The position numbers were made by a program, and so were the translations under genes. A DNA stretch of 64,000 nt, taken from positions 1-64,000 of the forward strand of contig WGMB01000012.1 of NCBI GenBank assembly GCA_016125275.1, written 5' to 3'. Below the pieces are notes generated by a model. The model did no database searches and was not told the origin of the DNA. It saw only the letters and a list, made by a program, of their open reading frames with translations. This DNA is from Acidobacteriota bacterium. GTDB taxonomy: Bacteria; Acidobacteriota; Terriglobia; Bryobacterales; UBA6623. This document shows, piece after piece, positions 1 to 9,558 of the stretch (positions are counted from its first letter, which is position 1; each line of letters opens with the position of its first letter).

Positions 1-948
1 CGAGCCCCCGCGAAAGAGGCTCCGGCAAGCGGGCGATGCCGGGGAATGCGATGTGATGCGGGAGCGGCTTGATCAAGCCCGCCGGGGAAAACTGCGCTTT
101 TTTGAGCTTCCTCTTGACGTGCGCCTATCATGGATGTCCCAAGGTTCCAGGTTCCGGTTCCGGTTCCCGACTGCATTGTGGCCGTCGACTGCAAACCGGT
201 CGTTGTAGCACTGCTGCTTCGCGAGGCCGCTCGCATAGACCGCCGAGTCCCGCCCACCGTGGTCGGCAGGTCAGGCCTGGCTGATGTATCCGTGCGAGGC
301 GCCGTTGAGCGCGGTCGCGTCAGGGCGCCCCACAGTCTGCGCAATCGCGAATTGGCTGCCTATCACCGACCCGCCCCGATGGAGCTATTGCGTACGTCAA
401 GAAAGTCATGCCTGGAAGATATAATCTGATGATCAAGGGCGAGAGCGGCGAGGGCGAACTCGTTGCTGGCATGAAGAACAAGACAGCCTGCGAGATCAGA
501 CAGCTCAAACACACCTATGGCTGGCAATGAGGAACACGAGATTCGATATCAATGCTGCTTTGCGGTCGAACTATCGAATCCAAGGCGTCGGATGTGGGGT
601 CGATTTTTTACACAACATGCATCGATCAGACAGTCGATATGCAACACACTCAGGAGCTTTATTGCCACGGCCAGTTCCTACTTGATCGGCTGCACTCCAA
701 CAAGGAAGTTGTACGCCCTCGATCTGCTGGAACTTAGCATGGCCGGCAAACGGAACATACCCAAGTAAGACCACCTCCCGCTCGTAGCCTGCGCGGAATA
801 TCCGCCTCGACCCTCGCATTCCGCCCAACGCCTGTGAATACTTGAGGCTATCCCCCCCGGGTTCTTCGGCTCGGGGACTGTGACTGGTTACCCCAGTTGC
901 CTGCCTGTCACTGGTCGGCCTGATCGGGAATACAAAGTCTCTGCTCCT

Positions 949-1413
949 CTATTTCACGACTTCCTGCCCCCCTGGCTTCTGACGGACTACCCTTCCAATC
1001 TCTCGGACATCGCGAAAGAGCTTCTCGGCGCATCGCTTCAGATTTTTCTGGCGGCACGCCCCCCTGGAGCTGCCGATTCTCTTTCCATTTGACTGGAGTT
1101 CTGCATGAAAGGATACTACGGTCATCCAAAGCCTCTTTTTCCATTCGAGAGGACCAGGAATAATTACCGAAAGATCCCCCTTCACCTCTGAAGTGGCCAA
1201 CTCATACCCCTGCGCATTCGAGATCACGGATTCGAGCTCATCACGAAATCGTGATGTGTACGCATCGTCACCTCTATGATATACCACGATAAAAACGGGA
1301 GCGTCAGCTTGCACGGAAGATATAGAAACAAGAGACACAGCGACCACAAGAAGTCTACTAATACACCCCCCATACAGGCCAGACGCCATTTGCACTTTGT
1401 CTTCCCTTTGCAT
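949..1413 (-). CDS. Hypothetical small secreted protein (start may be the internal Met at about 1389)
   Basis: 154-aa ORF; hydrophobic signal-like N-terminus 'GGCISRLLVVAVSLVSISSVQADAP' and natural-looking composition after it; no family recognised. Confidence 0.5.
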   Translation of the reverse strand: MQREDKVQMASGLYGGCISRLLVVAVSLVSISSVQADAPVFIVVYHRGDDAYTSRFRDELESVISNAQGYELATSEVKGDLSVIIPGPLEWKKRLWMTVVSFHAELQSNGKRIGSSRGACRQKNLKRCAEKLFRDVREIGRVVRQKPGGQEVVK

Positions 1414-1652
1414 CTTCTTCGACGTGAAACGCGAGACAGAAACCCGAGGGCAGGCTCGAGTTTCTCACACCGCGGCTCCCGTCGCCTTAGCCTTGCGGGG
1501 CCTTCCCGGCTCTCCTACCAGGAATCTGAACCCGGTTTCCCGCTCGTGGCGTCGACAGACCTGTCGACCTCCCGACGGCTTACCGGTCCCGGTTGCCGGC
1601 CACAGCCGCTGCACCCACTCCTCGCTGTCCTACTGCAAGACGCGCTCGCCGC

Positions 1653-1694
1653 AAAAACGAAAAAGCCGCCCCAGGTCCACTGACCCAGCGCGGC
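1653..1694 (-). terminator. Rho-independent-like terminator downstream of tRNA-fMet
   Basis: Minus strand reads GCCGC..GGTC-AGTG-GACC..GCGGC followed by TTTTTCGTTTTT. Confidence 0.6.
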
Positions 1695-1747
1695 GCGCCT
1701 GCTCGGCTTCGCTTGGAAGCCACTTTAAGAGCCACCCTTAGCGTTTC

Positions 1748-1824
<77 letters not shown>

Positions 1825-1898
1825 CTTCGATCCTAGCGGAGTCTGAGCGGCCCGGTCAACCGGTGTGACAGTTTGATGACAGCCTCGGAGCCCCTTTT

Positions 1899-2948
1899 TT
1901 AGCGGTTTCGAGGACGATTTCGCTGGTCGTGATGGATCTTCCGCATCTGGCGCTTCGCCTCGCCCTGCAGCCGAGCGTCCTTCTTCTGCTCCAGCACCGC
2001 GAGCTCCGCCTGCACCTTGCCGTAGTTCTCGTACCGCGACCGCTCCAGCGCACCCGTCTCCAGCGCCTCTTGGATGGCGCAGCCCGGTTCGCTTCCGTGC
2101 GAACAGTTGCTGAACCGGCACTGCGCGATCAGCTCTTCCACATCAGGAAAGGTCTGCTCCACGCCGCTCCCGCCAGAGGGCTGCACCTCGCGGATACCCG
2201 GCAAGTCCATCAGCAGCCACCCCTGCGGCGTGCGGATCAGCTCGCGGCCCACCGTGGTGTGGCGTCCGCGGCCGTCGGCCTCGCGCACCGCGCCTACATC
2301 GCGAACCGCTCCGCCCGCCAGCCGGTTGGTGAGCTTCGACTTCCCTACGCCCGACGACCCGATCAGGGCCGCCGTCTTGCCCGGCGTCAGAAAGGCCAGC
2401 AGGGCGTCCACGCCCTCGCCGCTGGCCGCGCTGGTCGGGATGACCGGGGCGCCGCCGGCCACCTCGTTCGCCTCCGCCATGCGGGCGTCGAGGTCGTTGC
2501 ACAGGTCCGCCTTGTTGAGCACCACCACCGGCTGCGCGCCGCTGTCCCAGGCAATCGTCATGTAGCGCTCCAAGCGGCGGATGTTGAAGTCGCGATCCAG
2601 GCCCTGCACCAGGAACAGCACGTCCACGTTGGCGCCCAGCACCTGCTCCACGGTGTCGCTGCCCGAGGCCTTGCGCGCCACCTTGGTCCGCCGCGGCAGA
2701 ACGTCCTCCACCACCGGCGGCTGCAACCGCAGCGCCACCCAGTCTCCCGTGCAGACCTTGGTCGCGGGGTTGCGGACGAGCTTGGGACGGGCCGGCGCCT
2801 CGATGTCGCCGTCGTTCTCGGTCCACAGGACGAACGCCCCGCGCAGCGACGAGGCAATCCGCGCCGGGATCAACCCGGAGCCAGCAAAGTCCCGTTCCCA
2901 GGCCTGCTCGAAGAAGTCGTTCCAGCCGATTTCGGCAAGCCTCGGCAT
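1899..2948 (-). CDS. rsgA: Ribosome small subunit-dependent (circularly permuted) GTPase RsgA
   Basis: GSSGVGKSKLTN, permuted G-motifs, C-terminal C..H..C zinc motif 'QCRFSNCSHGSEPGC'; start chosen at 'MPRLAEIGW' rather than the longer track ORF. Confidence 0.93.
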   Translation of the reverse strand: MPRLAEIGWNDFFEQAWERDFAGSGLIPARIASSLRGAFVLWTENDGDIEAPARPKLVRNPATKVCTGDWVALRLQPPVVEDVLPRRTKVARKASGSDTVEQVLGANVDVLFLVQGLDRDFNIRRLERYMTIAWDSGAQPVVVLNKADLCNDLDARMAEANEVAGGAPVIPTSAASGEGVDALLAFLTPGKTAALIGSSGVGKSKLTNRLAGGAVRDVGAVREADGRGRHTTVGRELIRTPQGWLLMDLPGIREVQPSGGSGVEQTFPDVEELIAQCRFSNCSHGSEPGCAIQEALETGALERSRYENYGKVQAELAVLEQKKDARLQGEAKRQMRKIHHDQRNRPRNR

Positions 2949-3012
2949 CATACCCCTCCAGTGTGGCGCCGAACTCGCCGGAAATCTCAGCGAAGGCCTC
3001 GCGACGGCGTGT

Positions 3013-4965
3013 TTAGGGCTGGGCGGATGACGCCTGCCAGAGGGTCGTGCGACCGTCGCGGCCCGCCACGGCAATGCGGACGGCTTGCGGGCCGAGCTGC
3101 GCCGCGCGGGCCGGCGCCTCGCCCAGGGCCGCGATCTCGCGCTGCCGTTCCACATCCCACAGCCGGGCGCGGCCCTGAGCGTCGAGCGTCAGAGCCACCC
3201 AATCCCCCTGCGCCGACTGCGCCAAGTCAACGACCGGCGCGCTCAGGCGCAGAGTCGTCTTGAGCTTTCGCGCGGGCATGTCCCACACGGCAATGTCGGC
3301 TCCGGCCGCCCCCGCCAACTCCAGGCCGTTGCCGCTGAAGCGCAGCAAGGCCGGCTCGAGGTTCGGCACGGAGAGCGCCTCCCGCGAGCCCTGCCTGCCC
3401 AGGCCCAGCAGACGCACCGCGCCGGGTTCGGCGGCGGCCAGCAGCGGCCCGGTCGGGCTGAACGCCAGCGCCTTGGAACCGTCCGCCGGCCCCTCAAAGC
3501 CCAGAGACTCTCCCGACCGCAGATCCCACACCCGAATCGAGCCGTCCGCCGAGGCCGTCGCGACGCGTCCGCCGTCGGCGTTGAACGCCAGCGCGGTCAC
3601 CGGCCCCAAGTGCGCCAACCGTCTCACCGGCTCGGAGGTCGCCACGCGGTACACATGCGCGGCGTTGTCGCCGCCCGCGATCGCCACCAGCGCCCCATCT
3701 CCGCTGAAGACCGGGGCGGCCTGGGTTGCAGCGTCCGGAAACGTCGCGACCTGCGCGCCGGTCCGCATGTCCCACACCGCCGCGCCGCCTTCCTCCAGCC
3801 GCCCGGCCAGCCAAGCGGCGGCCGGCGAGACGGCCAGCCCGCCCTGCAGGTCGAGCTCCCAACGATCCGCCGGCTCGTAACGCGGCGAGCGCTGCAAGCG
3901 TCCGTCCGACTCCACGGCCTGATCGGCTTCCCGCTGGTAGGCCTCGACTTCCTCGACCAGCGGCGTCCGCGAGAGCGAGCGCACCCCCAGGTACAGCAGC
4001 CCGGCCAGGCACAGCAGCACGAACAGCGCGCGAAACACCAATTGGCGGCGGGACTGCTTCTCGAGCGTCGAGCGCCGCCGCCACGTCCGGATCTGTGGCG
4101 ACTGCACGTTGATCTGGACGCCCGGGTTGCGGGCCATCGCCTCGATCACCCGCCGAAACTCCCGCGCCGACGGAAAGCGCTCCTCCGGGTCCTTCGCCAT
4201 CGCGCGCAGGATCACCGCGTCCATCACGGCCGGCAGAGACGGCTCGAGCTCGGTGGGGGGCCGCGGGTCCTCATTCACCGCCGCCTGCAACAGCGCATAG
4301 CTGCTGTTGTAGGGGAAGGGCTTGGATCCCGTCACCATCTCGTACAGCACGGAGCCGAAGGAGTAGATGTCAGCCCTGTGGTCGGTCTGATCGAGGCCCC
4401 TCGCCTGCTCGGGGGAGATGTAGAACAGCGAGCCCACGACGGCCCCGGTCTGGGTCAGCTTGGCGTCTTCGCGGTCCTTCGCCAGCCCAAAGTCCATCAG
4501 CTTCACGGTCCCCTCGGGGGTCACCATGATGTTTTCCGGCTTGATGTCGCGGTGCGTGATGCCGCGGTTGTGGGCGTATTCCAGGGCCTGCAGCGCCTGC
4601 ACGGCCAACCGCAGCGTCTTGCCGGGGGGCACCGGGCCTTCGGCGATCACCCGGTCGAGCGAGACCCCGTCGACCAGCTCCATCACCATCACCAGCTCGT
4701 CGCCCACCCAGAAGGCGTTGTGCACCGAGGCGATGTTGGGATGGTTGAGGCTGGCCTGGAGCTTGATCTCCCGCTGGAACCGCTCCGCCGGAGCCTGCGA
4801 CTCCTGACGGCCTTGCAGCAGGACCTTCATGGCGTCGAGACGCCCGGTAATACGGTGCTCGACCTTGAAGACCTGTCCGGCCCCGCCCGAGCCGACGGCG
4901 CCGACGATGCGATAGTCGCCGACTTGATCCCCGACGTGAAAACTCATCGATGGAGCGGGCTTCAT
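3013..4965 (-). CDS. Serine/threonine protein kinase with C-terminal WD40-like repeats
   Basis: Hanks motifs 'HRDIKPENIMVT', 'MDFGLAKD', 'SPEQARG'; one TM-like segment; 'VATASADGSIRVWDLRSG' repeats; start reset to 'MKPAPSMSFHVGDQVGDYRI' because the track ORF is extended antisense to the next gene. Confidence 0.93.
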   Translation of the reverse strand: MKPAPSMSFHVGDQVGDYRIVGAVGSGGAGQVFKVEHRITGRLDAMKVLLQGRQESQAPAERFQREIKLQASLNHPNIASVHNAFWVGDELVMVMELVDGVSLDRVIAEGPVPPGKTLRLAVQALQALEYAHNRGITHRDIKPENIMVTPEGTVKLMDFGLAKDREDAKLTQTGAVVGSLFYISPEQARGLDQTDHRADIYSFGSVLYEMVTGSKPFPYNSSYALLQAAVNEDPRPPTELEPSLPAVMDAVILRAMAKDPEERFPSAREFRRVIEAMARNPGVQINVQSPQIRTWRRRSTLEKQSRRQLVFRALFVLLCLAGLLYLGVRSLSRTPLVEEVEAYQREADQAVESDGRLQRSPRYEPADRWELDLQGGLAVSPAAAWLAGRLEEGGAAVWDMRTGAQVATFPDAATQAAPVFSGDGALVAIAGGDNAAHVYRVATSEPVRRLAHLGPVTALAFNADGGRVATASADGSIRVWDLRSGESLGFEGPADGSKALAFSPTGPLLAAAEPGAVRLLGLGRQGSREALSVPNLEPALLRFSGNGLELAGAAGADIAVWDMPARKLKTTLRLSAPVVDLAQSAQGDWVALTLDAQGRARLWDVERQREIAALGEAPARAAQLGPQAVRIAVAGRDGRTTLWQASSAQP

Positions 4966-5112
4966 CGCGGGCGAGTCCAAACCTGCAACAGACTCTTCCA
5001 AACCCAGTCTAGGCCGGGTTTGCGGCGGGTAAGCCCCGTCGAATACCCTATTCCGCCTTAGGATTCCTCCGACGCCCCGGGGCTCTGGTGCGATGCGATA
5101 AGATCCGGACTC

Positions 5113-6996
5113 GTGCTGGAGAGGGTTGCGTTCTTGATCCTGGCCGCCTCGTCGGTCGGCTATTTCGCTTGGATGACGTCGCGGCGGCTGGCCGCCATGG
5201 GCGCGGCGCGCAACGACTTGGGTTGGGGGAACTGGCCGGGCCGGGCCGCCCGCGTCTTTCGAGAAGTGCTTCTCCAGCAAAGGGTTTTGGCGCGTCGGCC
5301 GCTGGCGGGCCTGCTGCACGCCTTGGTGATGTGGGGCTTCTTCGCCTTCGCCTGGGTCAGCCTGGAGCACCTTTGGTGGGGCTTGGTCGGGCTGGACCAG
5401 GCCCGGCCGATAACGAGCTGGTACGGCTCGTTCGCCGGCTTCTGGGCCTGCGCCGTGCTGGTGGGCATCGTGGGGCTGGCGTTCCGCCGCTTCGTGCTGC
5501 GGCCTCGAGCGCTGGGCGGCTTCTCCGGCGGCTCCGCCGTGGTCTCCGCGCTGATCGTCGTGCTGATGGCGACCTACCTGGCGGACTGGCTGGCTCTCGA
5601 TCCGCCCGAGCCCGCCTGGCGCTGGAACTGGGCGCTGCACACCGCCGCCCTGCTGGGAATGCTCTGGGTCATCCCAAACTCCAAGCACCTGCACCTGTTC
5701 CTGGGCCCCGTGGCGGTCTTCTTCCGGCGCGGCGACACCATCAGCCCGACCCGCGCTCTGGTGGAGGAGGACGACGAGGACTTCGGGCTGATGCGCCTCA
5801 GCGATCTGACGCGCAAGGACATTCTCGACGTGAACGCCTGCGTCGAGTGTGGCCGCTGCACGGACGTCTGCCCCGCCCATCAGTCCGGCGGCACGTTGAA
5901 CCCCAAGCAGGTGATCCTGCAGCTCCAGCGCGGTTTGCTGCAGTCGCCCAATCTGGCCGAGGCGCGCGCGGCCGGACCGGCGTCGGAAGTCGCCGAGGGC
6001 AAGGCCTGGGTCTCCGAAGAAGACCTCTACCAGTGCTTCGCCTGCGGGGCCTGCGAACAGGCCTGCCCCGTGGGCATCGAGCACGTGGGCGCGAAGATCC
6101 TGGACCTGCGGCGGGGGCTGGTGAGCGAAGGCCGTACCGAGCATCCCAAGCTCAACGACCTGTTCCAGCAGATGGAGAGGGCCCCGCACAACGGCTGGGG
6201 CGCTTCGCAGCAGCTCCGGCGCAAGCTGCTGGAGGAGGCGGGGCTGCCGGCCTACGAGGCCTCCAAGGATTGGCTGCTGTGGCTGGGCTGCGGCTGCAAC
6301 TACGACCCGCACGGCCAGCAGGTCGTTCGCTCGATGCAGCGCCTGCTCGACGCCGCCGGCCTGTCGTGGGGCGTGCTGCCGAGCGAGACCTGCTGCGGCG
6401 AGCCGGCTCGGCGCGCCGGCAACGAGTACTTGGCGATGGAGCTCTCCGAGAAGGCCATCGACGCCATCGAAAGCTCGGGCGCGCGCAACATCGTCACCTG
6501 CGACCCGCACTGCTGCCGCATGCTCGACGCGGACTACCGCCAGAACCCTCGCTACCGCGAGCTCGGCGTCCGCGTCGTCCACCACACCGAGCTGCTCAGC
6601 GAGCTGCTGCCGCGGCTGGCGCTGCACAACGTGGACGAGCCCGTGGCCTACCACGACCCCTGCTGGCTGGCCCGCGGCCGGGGCGTGACCGACGCCCCTC
6701 GCGCCGCGCTGGAGGCCGCCGGCGCGGACCTGTTGGAGCCGGCCGCGCACGGCCGGGAGACCTCCTGCTGCGGCGCGGGCGGAGCGCAGCTCTATCTCGC
6801 CGACGATAAGCGGGAAGCGCCGGGCGGACGGGTCAACGACCGTCGCTTCGAGCAGATCACGGCTTCCGGCGCCAAGACTGTCGCCGTCGCCTGCCCTTAT
6901 TGCCAGATCATGCTCAGCGACGCCGCCGGCCGCGCGCAACGAGCCGACGTCCGGATCGTGGACGTGGCGGAGCTGCTGGCTTCGCGACTGCCCTGA
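5113..6996 (+). CDS. Membrane-anchored (Fe-S)-binding heterodisulfide-reductase-like oxidoreductase
   Basis: N-terminal NarI-like TM segments; two 4Fe-4S motifs (CVECGRCTDVCP, CFACGACEQACP); two CCG domains (ETCCGEPARR, SCCGAGGA). Confidence 0.92.
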   Translation: MLERVAFLILAASSVGYFAWMTSRRLAAMGAARNDLGWGNWPGRAARVFREVLLQQRVLARRPLAGLLHALVMWGFFAFAWVSLEHLWWGLVGLDQARPITSWYGSFAGFWACAVLVGIVGLAFRRFVLRPRALGGFSGGSAVVSALIVVLMATYLADWLALDPPEPAWRWNWALHTAALLGMLWVIPNSKHLHLFLGPVAVFFRRGDTISPTRALVEEDDEDFGLMRLSDLTRKDILDVNACVECGRCTDVCPAHQSGGTLNPKQVILQLQRGLLQSPNLAEARAAGPASEVAEGKAWVSEEDLYQCFACGACEQACPVGIEHVGAKILDLRRGLVSEGRTEHPKLNDLFQQMERAPHNGWGASQQLRRKLLEEAGLPAYEASKDWLLWLGCGCNYDPHGQQVVRSMQRLLDAAGLSWGVLPSETCCGEPARRAGNEYLAMELSEKAIDAIESSGARNIVTCDPHCCRMLDADYRQNPRYRELGVRVVHHTELLSELLPRLALHNVDEPVAYHDPCWLARGRGVTDAPRAALEAAGADLLEPAAHGRETSCCGAGGAQLYLADDKREAPGGRVNDRRFEQITASGAKTVAVACPYCQIMLSDAAGRAQRADVRIVDVAELLASRLP

Positions 6997-7002
6997 ATTG
7001 GC

Positions 7003-8352
7003 CTACTTCGGGTCGGGGACCTTGGGGAGCTGCGGCGGCTCGTACTGCTCCTGGCCCCCTTGGGTTTGGCCGCCCTCCACCTGGGCGCCCTGGCCTTCCG
7101 CCGAACCCTCGGCGGCCTGTCCGCCGAAGTCGATGACCGAGTCGGTCTCGAACACGCTCGAGACGGCCTCGAACTTCCGGTGGTGCGTCCAGAAAATCTG
7201 GTTGCGGTAGCAGGTGGCGCCGCCGTTCTGGCAGGAGAGGTTGCCCGCCTCCACCGGCAGCAAGTAGCTATTGTCGCCGATCGCCACGTCGGCGAAGTCG
7301 ATTTCGGACTCCGCCGTCGAGACCGGATAGTCCGAGGGGAGCTGGAAGGCCTGCATCTCGATGCGCAAGGCGCGGCCCGTGCCCTTCTCGATCCAGACGC
7401 GCCCGTTGTAGGCCGGAACGATCGTGCGGCCGTTGGCGATCACGGTCCAGCGTGAGCGAGCCTTCTGCACGAAGAACTCGTAGACGAACGCTTCCTTGTC
7501 GCGAATCGTCGCCGGCTTGCCGCGCTTGAAATCGGCCCGGGTGGAGGGATCGAACAGGTTCCACAGCACCGAGCCGTACTCGCCGGCCGAACGCGTCCCC
7601 GCGATCTCCATCATCTTGCCCTCGAAGGGCTCGCCGTTGACCTTGATGCTCTGGTAGTTCTCGACGCCGTCGATTACCAGGACCTCCGCCGTCACGTTGC
7701 CGTCGGATTCCCAGGTCTTGCCCATGTTCGGCGTGATGGCCCGCTTCATGAGCTGGTCGCAGATGAAGTTGGGCAGCGACTGGCTGAACTCCAGGTTCGC
7801 TTCCATGGCCTGGGCGATGACCGGGTCGGAGTGCAGCCGCGCAGCCGGCGCCGGCGCGCGCCGCAGCGTCGGCCGTCCGTCTGCGTCGGCGGGCGTCCCG
7901 GGCGCGACCGTCGCGGTCTCGGCGGGGAGCGGGTCGAGCTCGGGCGGCGGCGGGAAGCCTCCGGCGGGCGGCTCGTTCGGGAACGGCTGGTCGGCGTGGC
8001 GCGCGGAGTCGGCGTTCTGGCCGTCGCTGCGGCGGCGCAGCACCGGCGGCCCCGGGTCCACCGGCTCCGACCCGACCGCGGACACTTCCCTCTCGCCGGA
8101 CGCCGTCGACGGCTCGCTCGAGACCGTCGAAGCGGCCTCGCTCGGCGCCTTCTCCGGCTCGTCCTCGATCACGACGACTTCGTTGGGAGACCTCTGTCCG
8201 ACGGGGCCTTGGTCGGTCGGACGCTTCGGCAACGGCTCGTCCACACGCGGCAGACGAGGCTTTCGGTTCGTCTCCAGCGGACCGGTGGTCTGAGCGCCGG
8301 CCGCCAGACAGAGCAGCAACAGTCCCAGAACGAGGCGCGACATCTGAGCCAT
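7003..8352 (-). CDS. Hypothetical secreted protein
   Basis: 449-aa ORF with signal peptide 'MSRLVLGLLLLCLAAGAQT', low-complexity Pro-rich N-terminal half and a folded-looking C-terminal half. Confidence 0.8.
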   Translation of the reverse strand: MAQMSRLVLGLLLLCLAAGAQTTGPLETNRKPRLPRVDEPLPKRPTDQGPVGQRSPNEVVVIEDEPEKAPSEAASTVSSEPSTASGEREVSAVGSEPVDPGPPVLRRRSDGQNADSARHADQPFPNEPPAGGFPPPPELDPLPAETATVAPGTPADADGRPTLRRAPAPAARLHSDPVIAQAMEANLEFSQSLPNFICDQLMKRAITPNMGKTWESDGNVTAEVLVIDGVENYQSIKVNGEPFEGKMMEIAGTRSAGEYGSVLWNLFDPSTRADFKRGKPATIRDKEAFVYEFFVQKARSRWTVIANGRTIVPAYNGRVWIEKGTGRALRIEMQAFQLPSDYPVSTAESEIDFADVAIGDNSYLLPVEAGNLSCQNGGATCYRNQIFWTHHRKFEAVSSVFETDSVIDFGGQAAEGSAEGQGAQVEGGQTQGGQEQYEPPQLPKVPDPK

Positions 8353-8391
8353 CGACGCAACCCAGCCTTCCGGGGTTTCGCCCCGGCGATT

Positions 8392-9516
8392 TCAAACCAA
8401 AGCTTCGACGGGCGTTTGCTCGACGATCTTGATCCCAAAGCCCTCCAACCCGACCACTTTCCGCGGCCGGTTGGTGAGCAGCCGTATGGAGCTCAGCCCG
8501 AGATCCGCCAAAATCTGCGCTCCGATGCCGGAGCGGTATTGCAGCGCATCGGCCCCTTCTCCCCGCTGCGGACGCACCGCCGTCTGCTCCTGCAGCACGA
8601 TGCGGCCGTGATCGACCTCATAGCCGGTCGCTCCCTGGTGCAGGTACACCACCACGCCGCGGCCTTCCTCGGCGATCCGGCGCAACGAACCCTCGAGCAG
8701 CTCCCGCGAAGAGCTCGCCGGAGCGCCGAACACATCGCCCAATAGGTGCCCGGCGTGCATCCGCACCAACGGCGGCGGATCGCCGGAGAGGTCGCCCAGA
8801 ACCAGCGCCAGGTGCGTATCCGCGTCAATGGCGCTGCGGTAGGCGATCGCCCGGAACTCGCCCCACTGCGTGGACAGATTCCCCTCGCCGTAGCGCTCCA
8901 CGTAGCGCTCGTGCTCCAAGCGATACCGGATCAGGGCCGCCACGGAGATCATCTTGAGCCGATGCGTCTCGCAGAACTTCACCAAATCCGGCACGCGGGC
9001 CATGGTGCCGTCCTCGTTCATGATTTCGCAGATCACGCCCGCCGGAATCAGCCCGGCCAGCCGCGCCAAGTCCACCGACGCCTCGGTCTGCCCCGCCCGC
9101 ACCAGCACGCCGCCTTTCTGCGCCCGCAGCGGAGGAATGTGCCCCGGCCGCGCCAAGTCTTCCGGGCCCGAAGCCGGGTCGATGGCGACCTGGATCGTGC
9201 GAGCGCGGTCCGCCGCCGAAATGCCGGTGGTGACGCCGGTGGCGGCGTCGATCAGCTCGCAGAAAGCCGTGCCGTGGCGGGATGTATTGTGCGCGGAGAC
9301 CAACGGGACGCGCAGATGCTCCAGCCGCTGCTGCGTCAGCGCGAGGCAGATGAGGCCCCGCCCGTGCGTGGCCATGAAGTTGATGGCCTCGGGCGTCACC
9401 TTCTCGGCGGCCAGCGTCAGGTCGCCCTCATTCTCGCGGTCTTCGTCGTCGACGACCACGACCATCTCGCCCGCGCGAATCGCCTCGATCGCCTCTTCCA
9501 CCGGCACGAACGCCAT
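8392..9516 (-). CDS. ribB: 3,4-dihydroxy-2-butanone-4-phosphate synthase fused to a degenerate GTP cyclohydrolase II-like domain
   Basis: RibB motifs 'VVDDEDRENEGDL', 'RPGHIPPLRA', 'VICEIMNEDG'; C-terminal RibA-like domain 'GIGAQILADLG..RLLTNRPRKVVGLEGFG' without the Cys triad. Confidence 0.93.
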   Translation of the reverse strand: MAFVPVEEAIEAIRAGEMVVVVDDEDRENEGDLTLAAEKVTPEAINFMATHGRGLICLALTQQRLEHLRVPLVSAHNTSRHGTAFCELIDAATGVTTGISAADRARTIQVAIDPASGPEDLARPGHIPPLRAQKGGVLVRAGQTEASVDLARLAGLIPAGVICEIMNEDGTMARVPDLVKFCETHRLKMISVAALIRYRLEHERYVERYGEGNLSTQWGEFRAIAYRSAIDADTHLALVLGDLSGDPPPLVRMHAGHLLGDVFGAPASSSRELLEGSLRRIAEEGRGVVVYLHQGATGYEVDHGRIVLQEQTAVRPQRGEGADALQYRSGIGAQILADLGLSSIRLLTNRPRKVVGLEGFGIKIVEQTPVEALV

Positions 9517-9558
9517 ATACTTCGGATTCTACCAGCCGCGCCCCGGCGGACCGGCGCC

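Noticed and set aside
1500-1560. tRNA- or rRNA-like tract ('GGGAAACCGGGTTCAGATTCCTGG' on the minus strand)
   Set aside because: Resembles a T-arm or 23S-like phrase locally, but no cloverleaf, CCA end or flanking rRNA can be built; left as an unassigned structured region.
1929-3263. 444-aa + ORF opposite rsgA
   Set aside because: Antisense of rsgA; biased composition.
4966-6939. Upstream half of the 1308-aa minus ORF 3013..6939
   Set aside because: Antisense to the well-supported Fe-S oxidoreductase. The kinase begins at MKPAPSMSFHVGDQVGDYRI, and the extension is low-complexity GC-driven open frame.
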